From a virus, in the IMG/VR virus record IMGVR_UViG_3300036857_000265, positions 1 to 40,230 of that record: a stretch of DNA of 40,230 nt; one strand, given 5' to 3'. Below the pieces are notes generated by a model. That model was not told the DNA's origin. It searched no databases and saw only the letters and a program-made list of their open reading frames with translations. This document shows, one piece after another, positions 12,303-20,326 of the stretch. A program made the translations under genes and the position numbers. Each line of letters begins with the position of its first letter. The stretch's first letter is position 1.

Positions 12303-12634
12303 GGGAAAACACCACCAAGTCTACGGACTTCTGCTTCTAGCTTCCGAACCCGACAGAGTAAATCATCCCTTTCTGCCTTGCAGGCGTGGACTTCTTCACG
12401 GAGACTGGTCACTTCCTGGCGTAGGTTGTCAAGAGCTTCTTGATACAGGTCGGCTACGGTCTTGGCCGCCTCCAGCGCGGCCTGGTGAGCGCGGGTTTCC
12501 GCCTCACGACTATCGACTTCGACCTTCTCCGCATCAATGTGGATTTCCTGACCCTTACGTTGCCAGTCCAGCAGTGCCTTGATGATTCCACCACCTAGCA
12601 GGGCGCCTACAGCGCCAGATAGTAATGTGTCCAT
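12299..12634 (-). CDS. Membrane-anchored coiled-coil protein (holin- or spanin-like)
   Basis: 111 residues. A Gly-rich N-terminal membrane helix (SGAVGALLGGGIIKALL, 6-22) is followed by an uninterrupted charged coiled coil to about residue 103 (heptads of Leu/Ala/Val, HIDAEKVEVDSREAETRAHQ and onward). This N-in membrane helix plus cytoplasmic or outer coiled coil is seen in accessory holins and in inner-membrane spanin-like proteins. Position directly before the receiver domain and lysozyme supports a lysis role. Confidence 0.6.
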   Translation of the reverse strand: MDTLLSGAVGALLGGGIIKALLDWQRKGQEIHIDAEKVEVDSREAETRAHQAALEAAKTVADLYQEALDNLRQEVTSLREEVHACKAERDDLLCRVRKLEAEVRRLGGVFP

Positions 12635-13479
12635 TAGGCAATTTCGTAGACCGCAACAACCATGACCTTATCGCCGCTGGCCGCTGCGATGTTCGGAGAA
12701 GACCCCAAGTAGTCCGCACGCTCACCGACCAGGAGCTTCATTGTAGTGGAACTGGCCGCGATTGCGTGGCCGTTGTAGTAGGAAGTACCACTATCCAGAT
12801 AGACTGCACTGCCACAAACAACCTCAGTGCCCGTTTGCTTAGGCTGTATAGCCGCGGGAATACCAGTGACAACCACCGCGCTACCTGCACTACCCGCACT
12901 GCTAATGGAAATCTGCATCTGGACAATGGCAGTCTTACCAAAGATCGCGTAGCGCGCAAACACGACCGAGACCGTTAATGCACTAGACTGAGTAACACCA
13001 GGAGTAAAATCAGTCCAGGCCCCTGTGTTCTGAATAGTATTAGTACCGACTAGTGTGGTGTTGGCATCAGGCAGGGTTAGGGTACGAGTAGTTCCTGTAG
13101 TAATTCCCGACAGTTGAAACTTGGCGTGCTTGCTGGTGTCGGTACCATCTTGCAGTGTTAGATTGTCATCTTTAACGGTAATGTCATTAGTATTATCCAG
13201 GCTCTTGTTCTGGACTGTCTGACTACCATCTGGGGTCAGGATGTTTGGCAGTAGCGCATTGGCCTTGATAAAGGCTACCTTCCCTGTCGGGCTGGTGATT
13301 CGCACATCATAGGAGCCATCAGCTAGGCTTATAGTCCACTTACCCGTGGTGCCATTACTGGTAGTCGAATCTACAGGCGTGCCCGTAGGAATTGCATCAT
13401 CAGCATCAAAGAAATCAATAGTGCAGACTAGGGCGTTGCCTGCGGTATCGAACGTGAATCCTGTAAGCGTGGTAGACAT
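12634..13479 (-). CDS. Tail fibre / receptor-binding protein
   Basis: 281 residues. A small N-terminal beta domain (about 1-75) is followed by TVQNKSLDNTNDI and KFQLSGITTGTTRTLTLPDA, a motif widely found at the neck of phage tail fibres. A C-terminal beta-sandwich head (about 155-281) ends with a repeated VVV/AVYEIA strand. It overlaps both neighbours by one base. Host recognition is the likely role. Confidence 0.75.
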   Translation of the reverse strand: MSTTLTGFTFDTAGNALVCTIDFFDADDAIPTGTPVDSTTSNGTTGKWTISLADGSYDVRITSPTGKVAFIKANALLPNILTPDGSQTVQNKSLDNTNDITVKDDNLTLQDGTDTSKHAKFQLSGITTGTTRTLTLPDANTTLVGTNTIQNTGAWTDFTPGVTQSSALTVSVVFARYAIFGKTAIVQMQISISSAGSAGSAVVVTGIPAAIQPKQTGTEVVCGSAVYLDSGTSYYNGHAIAASSTTMKLLVGERADYLGSSPNIAAASGDKVMVVAVYEIA

Positions 13480-14057
13480 TAATAACCGAACCTTGCTCCG
13501 CGAGAATGGTCGATATACATACGCGCCTGTTCTAGATAATAGACTGGATCACGTAGGGCATCATCTTCATCAATCCAAATCAATTGAATACCCCTGTTGG
13601 CGAGTTGGAGTCGTTGGAGCTGATCGCGGGCAATGGTCCCCGAACCCACTTCATAGTGCCAGTGGATGCCCTGCACGTTCACGCCCAGCCGCGGGTTTAA
13701 ATCGTACTCTTCAAAGTCCAACACCAACCCACCAAGATCGAGCCGACCACCCTGTAAACTGCTCTGGAAATGGAAATCAATTTCGGGGCGTAGGTTAATC
13801 TGTAGATGTGCCCAGTAGATCGCCCATTCATCGGTGGTGCCCAGGAAATCAGGCGGCTTAGGCGGGTAGGGAGTTGGTGGTTTCTGGAGTAGGCTACGCT
13901 GTAGGCCCTTGGGGCCACGGGTGAGAATGGGCTTGGGCTGGCGCAGGAGTCTGGTAGATGGTCGGCGCCTGTTGTGAAAAGGCTGAAGGGGACTAGTCCG
14001 CTGTCGGCCTAATGCAGTCTTACCCTGACTAGGAAACTGGGGGAATTGATCGGGCAC
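13479..14057 (-). CDS. VSR/PD-(D/E)XK nuclease-like protein in the late operon
   Basis: 192 residues. The first 70 are basic and Pro-rich (PSTRLLRQPKPILTRGPKG), probably disordered. Residues about 85-185 have a very-short-patch-repair-like layout: FQSSLQGGRLDLGGLVLDFE, then VNVQGIHWHY, then ARDQLQRLQLANRGIQLIWI with DEDD. In that fold the Asp in LDF, an acidic or Gln residue of VQG and the final helix-strand form the nuclease core. Similar proteins sit beside tail genes of other phages, with unproven activity. Alternative: structural protein built on a nuclease fold. Confidence 0.5.
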   Translation of the reverse strand: MPDQFPQFPSQGKTALGRQRTSPLQPFHNRRRPSTRLLRQPKPILTRGPKGLQRSLLQKPPTPYPPKPPDFLGTTDEWAIYWAHLQINLRPEIDFHFQSSLQGGRLDLGGLVLDFEEYDLNPRLGVNVQGIHWHYEVGSGTIARDQLQRLQLANRGIQLIWIDEDDALRDPVYYLEQARMYIDHSRGARFGY

Positions 14058-14218
14058 TAATACTTGACCCGCTTCAGGCGGGGGTTGGCTTTCTTGGCCG
14101 CAGGCGAAGCCTTGCGGGAGCTGGCTGCCAGGATGGCGCCAGCAGACTTCTTAGAGAGCCCTTCCGACTTGGCGATCTTGTTCTGAACTGCTTTAAAACC
14201 AGGGTGTGCTTTTGCCAT
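14057..14218 (-). CDS. Small basic conserved phage protein, 53 aa
   Basis: ATG 14218 to TAG 14057, whose last base overlaps the next ATG. Sequence MAKAHPGFKAVQNKIAKSEG, then SAGAILAASSRKASPAAKKA and NPRLKRVK, is a recurring small phage late protein of unknown function with Lys/Arg-rich helices (KAVQ..IA..G.S...AGAILA..RKAS). Probably DNA- or virion-associated. Confidence 0.65.
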   Translation of the reverse strand: MAKAHPGFKAVQNKIAKSEGLSKKSAGAILAASSRKASPAAKKANPRLKRVKY

Positions 14219-14248
14219 TATACTTCCACGAGGGGTCTGGGCTGGTGC

Positions 14249-16354
14249 CTAGACCTCGACCAGGGCCAATTCAAATCGGCCCCCTTCTTCAATACCTGTA
14301 TACGTACTAGCATGTGCCTGCGAAGGCTTAATCTTCCCGCTGAGAATAGATTCCCCAGCACGACGAAACTCGAAATCCACCAGGGTTTTCTTGGCAAGTG
14401 TGGCCTTGATCGCCACCAGCATTTCCCAGGGAGAGCGCCCGCTATAGGGCTGGCTTAGATCAACGGTCAGGTTGTACCCAAACAACGGGTCTAAGAGTCG
14501 TAGGAATTTCAGGGCCGCAAAACGGAACACTGGGGTCTTGGTCGTATCGGTACCCCGTGCTAACTCACCGCGGAAACGGATGTTACGGAACACGATGCCT
14601 GCGGCGTTATCAAACTCAAAGGTATCCTCGTTGGTACTACCAGACAGGGTTCCTAGCGTAGTCCAGGTTTGTGCCTCATCAATGGCATACTTGAGTGTAA
14701 TGGTCTCATCAGCGGTAATCTGCTCGGCTCGCGCCTTGACTTCCAGGGCCAGCTTATCTAACTCAGCCCAGCCCGCATCAAACCAGGGAGTCTCAAAGTA
14801 GCCGCTCGGCCCAAACTCCCAACCAGGCTCTTCCAGGGGATTGAATACCCCCTGCGGTAGGGGAATGTAGTTAAGCTCTTGATTAGCACCAAACCACAGT
14901 CTATTGGTCCCGCCCGCGGGTGACATTTTCATCCACTGGATTTGTGATCCAGCGGTACCCGAAGTCCAGAATGTGAACCAGCCCGTACCAGTCCAGGCAA
15001 AGATCGAGGCTAGTCCCGCAGAATCCCCAAACACCGTAGTGTCATAACCAGATGGAGCGGTAGATAAATCGGTCTCACTCTCGACAATGGCCCCATTCAT
15101 ACCAGCCATCAGCCAGTTGAAGGCATCCGCCAGGCAATCAATCGTCCCGCGGTAGTCCGCGGGCAGGCCGTTGTCCCGATTGAGCCCCACAGGAATGACC
15201 GTAGCACCTGTGAAACGGTAAGCATCTACACCAGCAGTGAGATAGAAATCTCCCTGATAGAGCACATGGCCCCTACCCCCATGCGTATGATGGGGAAAAC
15301 TCAGCCGAGTACGAAACCATTTATCGTTGGCATCGTCATATATCCACAGCCCTGTCTTGGTAGTAGCAACCACCTTTTCCGCTTCATCCGCGTTGAAGAA
15401 AGTATCAAGAGCGCTGACTTCACCAAACAGCACAGGCATTTGGGCTTTCTTGGCCCACCCATCATTAGCTGCCGTTAGATCGGCAGTCACCCAAAGGGTG
15501 TTATCAGTGTCCAGCGCCCACAGGCGACCATCCCAGACAGTCAGATACTTGGCCTCGGGCAGTGTACTACCATCCCCTGTTTTGATACTCCACGTAGTCC
15601 CGTCGTAGCGGATATACTGGCTGCCCGAGCAAAACACTAGCCAGTCGGTGTCACCAATACGGAGCGATGCCCCATCCGTGGCCGCTGAATCCAAGTCCCC
15701 ATAGGTCAACTCAGAAGGGCGGCCTACCATCGTAGCGCCCTCTAACCAATAGCGAATCTTCTCCGCAAACGCCACGTATAGGGTGTTGTTGTAATCTACT
15801 CCCGCTGCAACCTCACGGGTGCCTGTGGTACGAGTGTTAACTACTGCCCCAACACTATGAACCGCAGCGGATGATCCATCTGCGGCACGGGTGGTAACCA
15901 GCACATCCCCATCTTTAGCGGTAACAATTTCGGTCTCATTATCAATCAGGATTGGGAATGGCGGGCTTGGTAGCAGGTCTCCCGTATCGGTAGCAACAGT
16001 TAATCCTAGGCTAATTGCCGATTGCTCTACTGCAACCGTGGTAGTCAGGCTCGGGCCTGCCTGATTGGCTAGTGGGGGTAGGATAATCTGTTTGGTAAAC
16101 CGCCCATCCGCGGTCAGGAAATACAATCGGTCCTGCTGGGTGGACACATCCATTCGCAGGACTAACATACCCCCCTTAAAATCCGAGAATATCCAGGAGC
16201 TTGCAAGCTGTTCCGTGTCACGGGTAAAGTCACCAATTGTGACCTTGGGGGGAAAAATTGACACCAAGCTGACATTGACTGCACCCGACAAGGGATAGCG
16301 AATCCCATCCAGGTAGATCTCATCGGGACTAATAACATCCGTAGCAAGAGTCAA
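14249..16354 (-). CDS. Large tail structural protein (propeller-rich, nozzle- or hub-like)
   Basis: 701 residues. The middle (about 180-500) shows propeller-type repeats with Trp-Asp-Gly-Arg strands (LTVWDGRLWALD, LWIYDDANDKW, FYLTAGVDAY, WLMAGMNGA). The C-terminal 200 residues form beta-sandwich modules (LKYAIDEAQTWTTLGTLSGS). This layout fits podovirus tail nozzle proteins or virion-associated hub proteins with a beta-propeller. It overlaps the upstream adaptor gene by four bases. No enzymatic motif seen. Confidence 0.65.
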   Translation of the reverse strand: MTLATDVISPDEIYLDGIRYPLSGAVNVSLVSIFPPKVTIGDFTRDTEQLASSWIFSDFKGGMLVLRMDVSTQQDRLYFLTADGRFTKQIILPPLANQAGPSLTTTVAVEQSAISLGLTVATDTGDLLPSPPFPILIDNETEIVTAKDGDVLVTTRAADGSSAAVHSVGAVVNTRTTGTREVAAGVDYNNTLYVAFAEKIRYWLEGATMVGRPSELTYGDLDSAATDGASLRIGDTDWLVFCSGSQYIRYDGTTWSIKTGDGSTLPEAKYLTVWDGRLWALDTDNTLWVTADLTAANDGWAKKAQMPVLFGEVSALDTFFNADEAEKVVATTKTGLWIYDDANDKWFRTRLSFPHHTHGGRGHVLYQGDFYLTAGVDAYRFTGATVIPVGLNRDNGLPADYRGTIDCLADAFNWLMAGMNGAIVESETDLSTAPSGYDTTVFGDSAGLASIFAWTGTGWFTFWTSGTAGSQIQWMKMSPAGGTNRLWFGANQELNYIPLPQGVFNPLEEPGWEFGPSGYFETPWFDAGWAELDKLALEVKARAEQITADETITLKYAIDEAQTWTTLGTLSGSTNEDTFEFDNAAGIVFRNIRFRGELARGTDTTKTPVFRFAALKFLRLLDPLFGYNLTVDLSQPYSGRSPWEMLVAIKATLAKKTLVDFEFRRAGESILSGKIKPSQAHASTYTGIEEGGRFELALVEV

Positions 16355-17424
16355 CGAATAACCCTCGAACCTGGAAGTAACATACTAGTAGGTTTAATGG
16401 CTTCGGCCTGGGCGTGGTAGAACTGGGACACCTGAGCTGCGGATTCTCGGTCTTGTTGTTTAATGTGATCGCCTGCCAGGATGGCAGCCGCCCGCAGGGC
16501 TAGATAGTTAGCGTCAATGTCGGTGTAAGAGTCATCCGAGACCATCGGCTGTGGCCGAATCTGCCCCACCAAACGAAAGTTGTTAGCTGAAGCTGCGGAA
16601 GCGACCCGCAGTACCCTGCGCCCTGCCACCAAAGACCAATCCGACCTCAAGAGCTGGGTAAATCCATCCGTAGAATTCCCTGTCCACACTTGTTGGAGTG
16701 CGAAAAATGGTAGCGTAACCTGATACTCTAGCTGGCTATCCACCTGAGCAATGGATTCGTCTTCGACGGGAATAAGGAACTGATCGCCGTGCCAACCGAG
16801 AGCCGTGTTGATAGCGCGGTTGTATTCATCCACCGAGAACCGTTTGTGCAGCTCGTAATAACTGGTAGTGTCATACGCATTCGGGGCCGCGGTGCCAAAC
16901 GTTAGTGTGGCCGTGCCTTTACTAAAGGCGTTCGCAAAGGTCGATACCTTGCGTTCGATACCACGGTTCGTTCCCGCATAAACATATACCCAGGCCCCAC
17001 GACAAAAGTCGTTACCCTCAATTCGCTCGGAATCAATCAGAGTAGTCGTAGTGCCGCCCGTGGCAACACCCAGTAACAGATCACCTAGTAGCTGAGCAAC
17101 CATGTGGCGCAGTTCCCACCGCGCCTTAATATCCGCCCCAGGATAGACCGCTCGAAAAAACCGATCTTCTTGCCAGGTACCCAGACTCGTCGTGGTGGTC
17201 ACACGCTCGCGGTAGAAGCCTGGAGTAGTGATGTTAGCCCCAGTCGGTAGGTAGAAGTACACCCCTGGTAGGGCGGTATCTTCGGTCATATTCTGGGCAG
17301 TGACTAACTGGGTGCCTGCATAGTTCCACAGGGAATACAGGGGAACGAGCCCCGTTTGCGGGGCCCCCTTCGCAGTTACGCGATAGTCACGCCTGGTGGT
17401 GTTGCCGACTAGGGCCTCAGCCAT
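16351..17424 (-). CDS. Head-tail adaptor / connector-like protein
   Basis: 357 residues. An N-terminal beta-sandwich (VPLYSLWNYAGTQLVTAQNM onward) precedes a mixed domain with YNRAINTALGWHG and a C-terminal helical part with YTDIDANYLALRAAAILAGD, the signature helix I associate with phage adaptor/tail-tubular proteins placed after the capsid gene. ATG 17424 overlaps the previous stop. Likely joins portal and tail. Confidence 0.6.
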   Translation of the reverse strand: MAEALVGNTTRRDYRVTAKGAPQTGLVPLYSLWNYAGTQLVTAQNMTEDTALPGVYFYLPTGANITTPGFYRERVTTTTSLGTWQEDRFFRAVYPGADIKARWELRHMVAQLLGDLLLGVATGGTTTTLIDSERIEGNDFCRGAWVYVYAGTNRGIERKVSTFANAFSKGTATLTFGTAAPNAYDTTSYYELHKRFSVDEYNRAINTALGWHGDQFLIPVEDESIAQVDSQLEYQVTLPFFALQQVWTGNSTDGFTQLLRSDWSLVAGRRVLRVASAASANNFRLVGQIRPQPMVSDDSYTDIDANYLALRAAAILAGDHIKQQDRESAAQVSQFYHAQAEAIKPTSMLLPGSRVIR

Positions 17425-17591
17425 TACTTGTTGTCTGCCTTCACAGAAGCAGGGGTAATGTCCTTGTAGCCAAGATCACGAACAAGAAGCTCTGCCAGAG
17501 TTTCATCCTCGACCTGGGCCTTACCCTCAATGAACCGCACGCCATAGCGGCGTGCATCAAAAGCGTTGTTCTCGCAAGCAATAACTCGCAT
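17424..17591 (-). CDS. Small conserved late protein, 55 aa
   Basis: ATG 17591 to TAA 17424, with TAATG overlaps at both ends. The product MRVIACENNAFDARRYGVRF then IEGKAQVEDETLAELL matches a small phage family with an IEG.A.V.DE.LAELL core next to capsid genes. Function unknown; probably a minor head protein. Confidence 0.65.
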   Translation of the reverse strand: MRVIACENNAFDARRYGVRFIEGKAQVEDETLAELLVRDLGYKDITPASVKADNK

Positions 17592-18064
17592 TAAATCCTC
17601 TTTAGGGTAACCGTAACGGTGACACCAACTAGCTCCGTAGCACCAGCCGAGAAGTCCAGGGCAAGCCTGTCCCCAGCCGCAAGCTGAAGGTCCGATGCTG
17701 TAGTCGAGAGAGTACCCGTCTGAACCGTGTTGGCCGTAGACTTACAGTTAAACCCTGCGTTCGTGTTGTTGGTGAGCAGATTAGTGCCCGCCCCAGGGGC
17801 GTTCGTAGAAGTGTCCTTGACCACCTGTAGGCTCAACGAGCCCGCAGTAGCCTCGGCAACGGCCGATACAAAACTCACCGCCACCACCTGGTAGGCCCGA
17901 TTGGCTACAAAGAAAGTCTGGTCTACCATGAGCGCTGCACCGCCCACATGGGCGCTAACCTCTAGGTGCTGGGGAACAATAACCCCACCAACCGTGAAAT
18001 CATCCGCGGTAGCGGCCGAGCAGCCATTCAGGTTTCGTCCTGAAATTGTATGGGGAAGGAACAT
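17591..18064 (-). CDS. Capsid decoration or head-fibre-like protein
   Basis: 157 residues, preceded by AAAGGAG. Beta-sandwich pattern: YQVVAVSFVSAVAEATAGSL, SLQVVKD, FNCKSTANTVQTGTLS, LQLAAGDRLALDFS and a final VTVTVTLKRI. This combination is common in phage head-decoration or fibre proteins downstream of the major capsid gene. Confidence 0.65.
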   Translation of the reverse strand: MFLPHTISGRNLNGCSAATADDFTVGGVIVPQHLEVSAHVGGAALMVDQTFFVANRAYQVVAVSFVSAVAEATAGSLSLQVVKDTSTNAPGAGTNLLTNNTNAGFNCKSTANTVQTGTLSTTASDLQLAAGDRLALDFSAGATELVGVTVTVTLKRI

Positions 18065-18082
18065 GATTCTCCTTTAGTAAGG

Positions 18083-18100
18083 CCAGGGCTTGCGCCCTGA
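18083..18100 (-). terminator. Hairpin between decoration genes
   Basis: CAGGGC / GCCCTG with loop TTGC, followed on the minus strand by GGCCTTACT. A weak or partial terminator, or an RNA-stabilising hairpin. Confidence 0.3.
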
Positions 18101-18109
18101 CCCCACATC

Positions 18110-18493
18110 TTACATCCGCTCGGTATCCGCCCAGCCAATTTCAAACTTAGGAGAGCCATACACGTTGTCCGTGTTGTTAAGCGTAACCTTGGCCCGCACC
18201 CAAGCCTTGTTGGTGTTAAAACGGCGGCGGAAGAAACCCGCTTCAGTCGGGTCCGCCGAACTATCCCGCATCGTCACAAGGTCCTTGTAGTCAGCATCCA
18301 CATCATCATCTGAGTGCTGAATCACCACCTGGATAGTCGGACCCGTGCCACTAGCAGCGGCATCAACAGGACCAAACCGCGCCACAAGCGGCTGAAACAC
18401 TGGCGTCTTAGCGATGTTGAGACCCGTGGACTTGATCGTAGTACCGAGACTGCCCGTGAGGGCAACCGTAACCGAAAGATTGTTGTCGTACAT
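18110..18493 (-). CDS. Minor capsid or decoration protein
   Basis: 127 residues directly downstream of the major capsid gene. Starts at ATG 18493 after TAGGATAG. Beta-rich with IQVVIQHSDDDVDADYKDLV and a strand WVRAKVTLNN, a layout typical of small phage head/decoration proteins that bind the capsid surface. No catalytic residues. Confidence 0.6.
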   Translation of the reverse strand: MYDNNLSVTVALTGSLGTTIKSTGLNIAKTPVFQPLVARFGPVDAAASGTGPTIQVVIQHSDDDVDADYKDLVTMRDSSADPTEAGFFRRRFNTNKAWVRAKVTLNNTDNVYGSPKFEIGWADTERM

Positions 18494-18504
18494 TTTCTAT
18501 CCTA

Positions 18505-18522
18505 CGTAAGGAGAACCTTACG
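18505..18522 (-). repeat. Hairpin across the capsid gene stop codon
   Basis: CGTAAGG / CCTTACG, 7-bp perfect arms, loop AGAA; contains the TAA of the major capsid gene (18520-18518). No T-run. It may slow 3' decay or act in processing of the abundant capsid mRNA. Confidence 0.5.
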
Positions 18523-19462
18523 CAATCTTCAAACCCTTCAGGCGGCCCATCGAACGATCATTCCAGTTGGCAAGGCCAACGGGCCACTCCGTGCGGGTAC
18601 GAAGGACCGACTTATCGGGCAGCTCCCCCAGGTCACGCACATCCAGCTTAAACTCTTCAATACCGTGCAGGTATTCACCCACACCGAACCGACAAGCGTA
18701 GATGCTGGTAATGCCACTGGAGCCATCATGGTTATCCGCGATAATCTTCGTGGTCTGGTCTGCTTTAACGCCCATATCAATAAGCGGGACACCCATAAAC
18801 GTACTAACAGTACGGTCAAAAGAATCCTTGGTCGTGCTCAAAAGACCCGCACGGCGGACCACCGACTCCACATACAGATACGTAGTATCGTTCATATAGA
18901 GCGCATCGGCCTTGTGGCCCTCGATCACATAGATTAACTGGTGCAGGTAATCCAAAAGGGTCTGGGCGTTGGTGTCACGGGCGGTACCCGTGCTCAGGTC
19001 CAGCGAAGCCGCGTCAATCGTCTGCCGCGAAGCCAGGTTCGACACACGAACCTTCAGCCCATCAAAACCATCAGGCGTCGTCGCCTGGTCGCCATTGATG
19101 AAGAAGTCGTTGAAAGCGTAAGCAATTGCCTTCGTTTCCATCTTAGTCTGGAGCGCACGCGGGTCCATGATCGTGTTCTTATCACGGTTCAGGACAACAT
19201 CCACATCAATGTCACCACCCAGGATGTACACCGACTCAGATTGCTGTTGCGTAGTACCAGTGCTCTCGCTAAAAGCTTGCGAAATCTTACGGAAACCGAC
19301 CGTGGGAAGGGTCTGCCACTTCACCACACTGATACCCAGACCCCCGATGCCTTCAAAAGGCAAGGTCTGCATTACATACGACTCTTCCAACAGGCCCATA
19401 ATGATGCCCTTACGAAGGGGATCACGTTCTAGCTTGGCCTGCTCCGCAAGGGTCATAGCCAT
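18518..19462 (-). CDS. Major capsid protein (HK97 fold)
   Basis: 314 residues. Hallmarks: helical N-arm LAEQAKLERDPLRKGIIMGL, LPFEGIGG, LPTVGFRKISQAF, the ILGGDIDVDVVL strand, a P-domain with LDYLHQLIYVIEGHKADALY, and the C-terminal DLGELPDKSVLRTRTEWPVG. This is the family of HK97-fold capsids without a fused protease or delta domain, as in many podo- and siphoviruses. A separate scaffold gene lies immediately upstream, as expected. Preceded by CAGGAG and by two hairpins that may set its transcript level. Confidence 0.9.
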   Translation of the reverse strand: MAMTLAEQAKLERDPLRKGIIMGLLEESYVMQTLPFEGIGGLGISVVKWQTLPTVGFRKISQAFSESTGTTQQQSESVYILGGDIDVDVVLNRDKNTIMDPRALQTKMETKAIAYAFNDFFINGDQATTPDGFDGLKVRVSNLASRQTIDAASLDLSTGTARDTNAQTLLDYLHQLIYVIEGHKADALYMNDTTYLYVESVVRRAGLLSTTKDSFDRTVSTFMGVPLIDMGVKADQTTKIIADNHDGSSGITSIYACRFGVGEYLHGIEEFKLDVRDLGELPDKSVLRTRTEWPVGLANWNDRSMGRLKGLKIA

Positions 19463-19477
19463 TGGGGAAAACTCCTG

Positions 19478-19499
19478 CGCCCCCGTGGTTCAGGGGGCG
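19478..19499 (-). repeat. GC hairpin upstream of the capsid gene
   Basis: CGCCCCC / GGGGGCG with an 8-nt loop, ending about 3 nt before the CAGGAG ribosome site of the capsid gene. It could shape translation initiation or mark a processing site. Confidence 0.45.
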
Positions 19500-19501
19500 A
19501 A

Positions 19502-19528
19502 AACTCTAAGCCGTGGAATCGGGCTTAG
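19502..19528 (-). terminator. Terminator-like hairpin between scaffold and capsid genes
   Basis: CTAAGCC / GGCTTAG with a 9-nt loop (19506-19528), followed on the minus strand by AGTTTTCG. A short U-run makes it a weak intrinsic terminator. It could lower read-through or create a defined 5' end for the capsid mRNA. Confidence 0.45.
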
Positions 19529-19546
19529 GTAACAAACGGAACAGGT

Positions 19547-20320
19547 CTAGCGCTTCCGAGCGCGGGCCTGTGTATTACGGCGGTAGCCTTCTGAAATCAA
19601 ATCCATTGTGGACATGGTGTTCAGGGACTTCTGCGCGGGGGCCGCGCTGTTACCGCCCACGGGGTCAACGTGCTTGTTCGCACGTTCCAGGTTCCGCAAA
19701 GTGCGGAACTGCTCAACATAGATGCGGGCGCCGTGCGCCATCGACCGACCATCGGGGTACCCCGCAAGGGCCTGACGGAGATGCTCCCGATCTAGCCCAG
19801 GCTCAGCCTGAAGGGCCACATCAACAATCTGATTAGCCACCAAATGCTTGGCAGGCACTTCCAACGCCAGCCGCTCCATCTGGAGCTGTAGCTGCTGAGC
19901 AGCTACCTGGCGCTGCATACGCCGTTCCTGGAGCGTTCGGCCGAGAGTCTGAAGGTCTTCGGGCTTGTCCTGAAGGTGGAGCGCATGGGCCTGCGCCTGG
20001 GTATCTTCATCGCGCTGGGCCTGGACAAGCTGGTAGAGCTGGGTCTGGATAGCCTGGAGCTGCTGTTGCGCCTGCGGCGCGTACTGGGAATAATCCGCCT
20101 GGGGCTGCTGGCCTGCGGTCGGGGCACCGCTTGTAGGGGTGCTAACGTTCGGCTGAACGTTGGGAACAGGCTGGGCTTCGGGCTGACTTTCCGCTACGCT
20201 GGGGAGCTGCTGCTGGTCAGGGCGCTGGGGCTCGTAAGCCGTGGGACCACTGGGGTTGAAACTCTGTAGTCCATCACCGCCTTCGGTGGCTGGCGCCCCG
20301 CTCTGCGGGGTCGGGTCCAT
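19547..20320 (-). CDS. Capsid scaffolding protein
   Basis: 257 residues. A disordered N-terminal half rich in Pro, Gln and Ser is followed by a long coiled coil (about 80-150, QQQLQAIQTQLYQLVQAQRD onward) and a basic C-terminal tail (GYRRNTQARARKR). A central coiled coil with a positively charged C-terminus that docks on the capsid interior is the standard scaffold layout. Position directly before the capsid gene supports it. Confidence 0.75.
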   Translation of the reverse strand: MDPTPQSGAPATEGGDGLQSFNPSGPTAYEPQRPDQQQLPSVAESQPEAQPVPNVQPNVSTPTSGAPTAGQQPQADYSQYAPQAQQQLQAIQTQLYQLVQAQRDEDTQAQAHALHLQDKPEDLQTLGRTLQERRMQRQVAAQQLQLQMERLALEVPAKHLVANQIVDVALQAEPGLDREHLRQALAGYPDGRSMAHGARIYVEQFRTLRNLERANKHVDPVGGNSAAPAQKSLNTMSTMDLISEGYRRNTQARARKR

Positions 20321-20326
20321 AAATTA

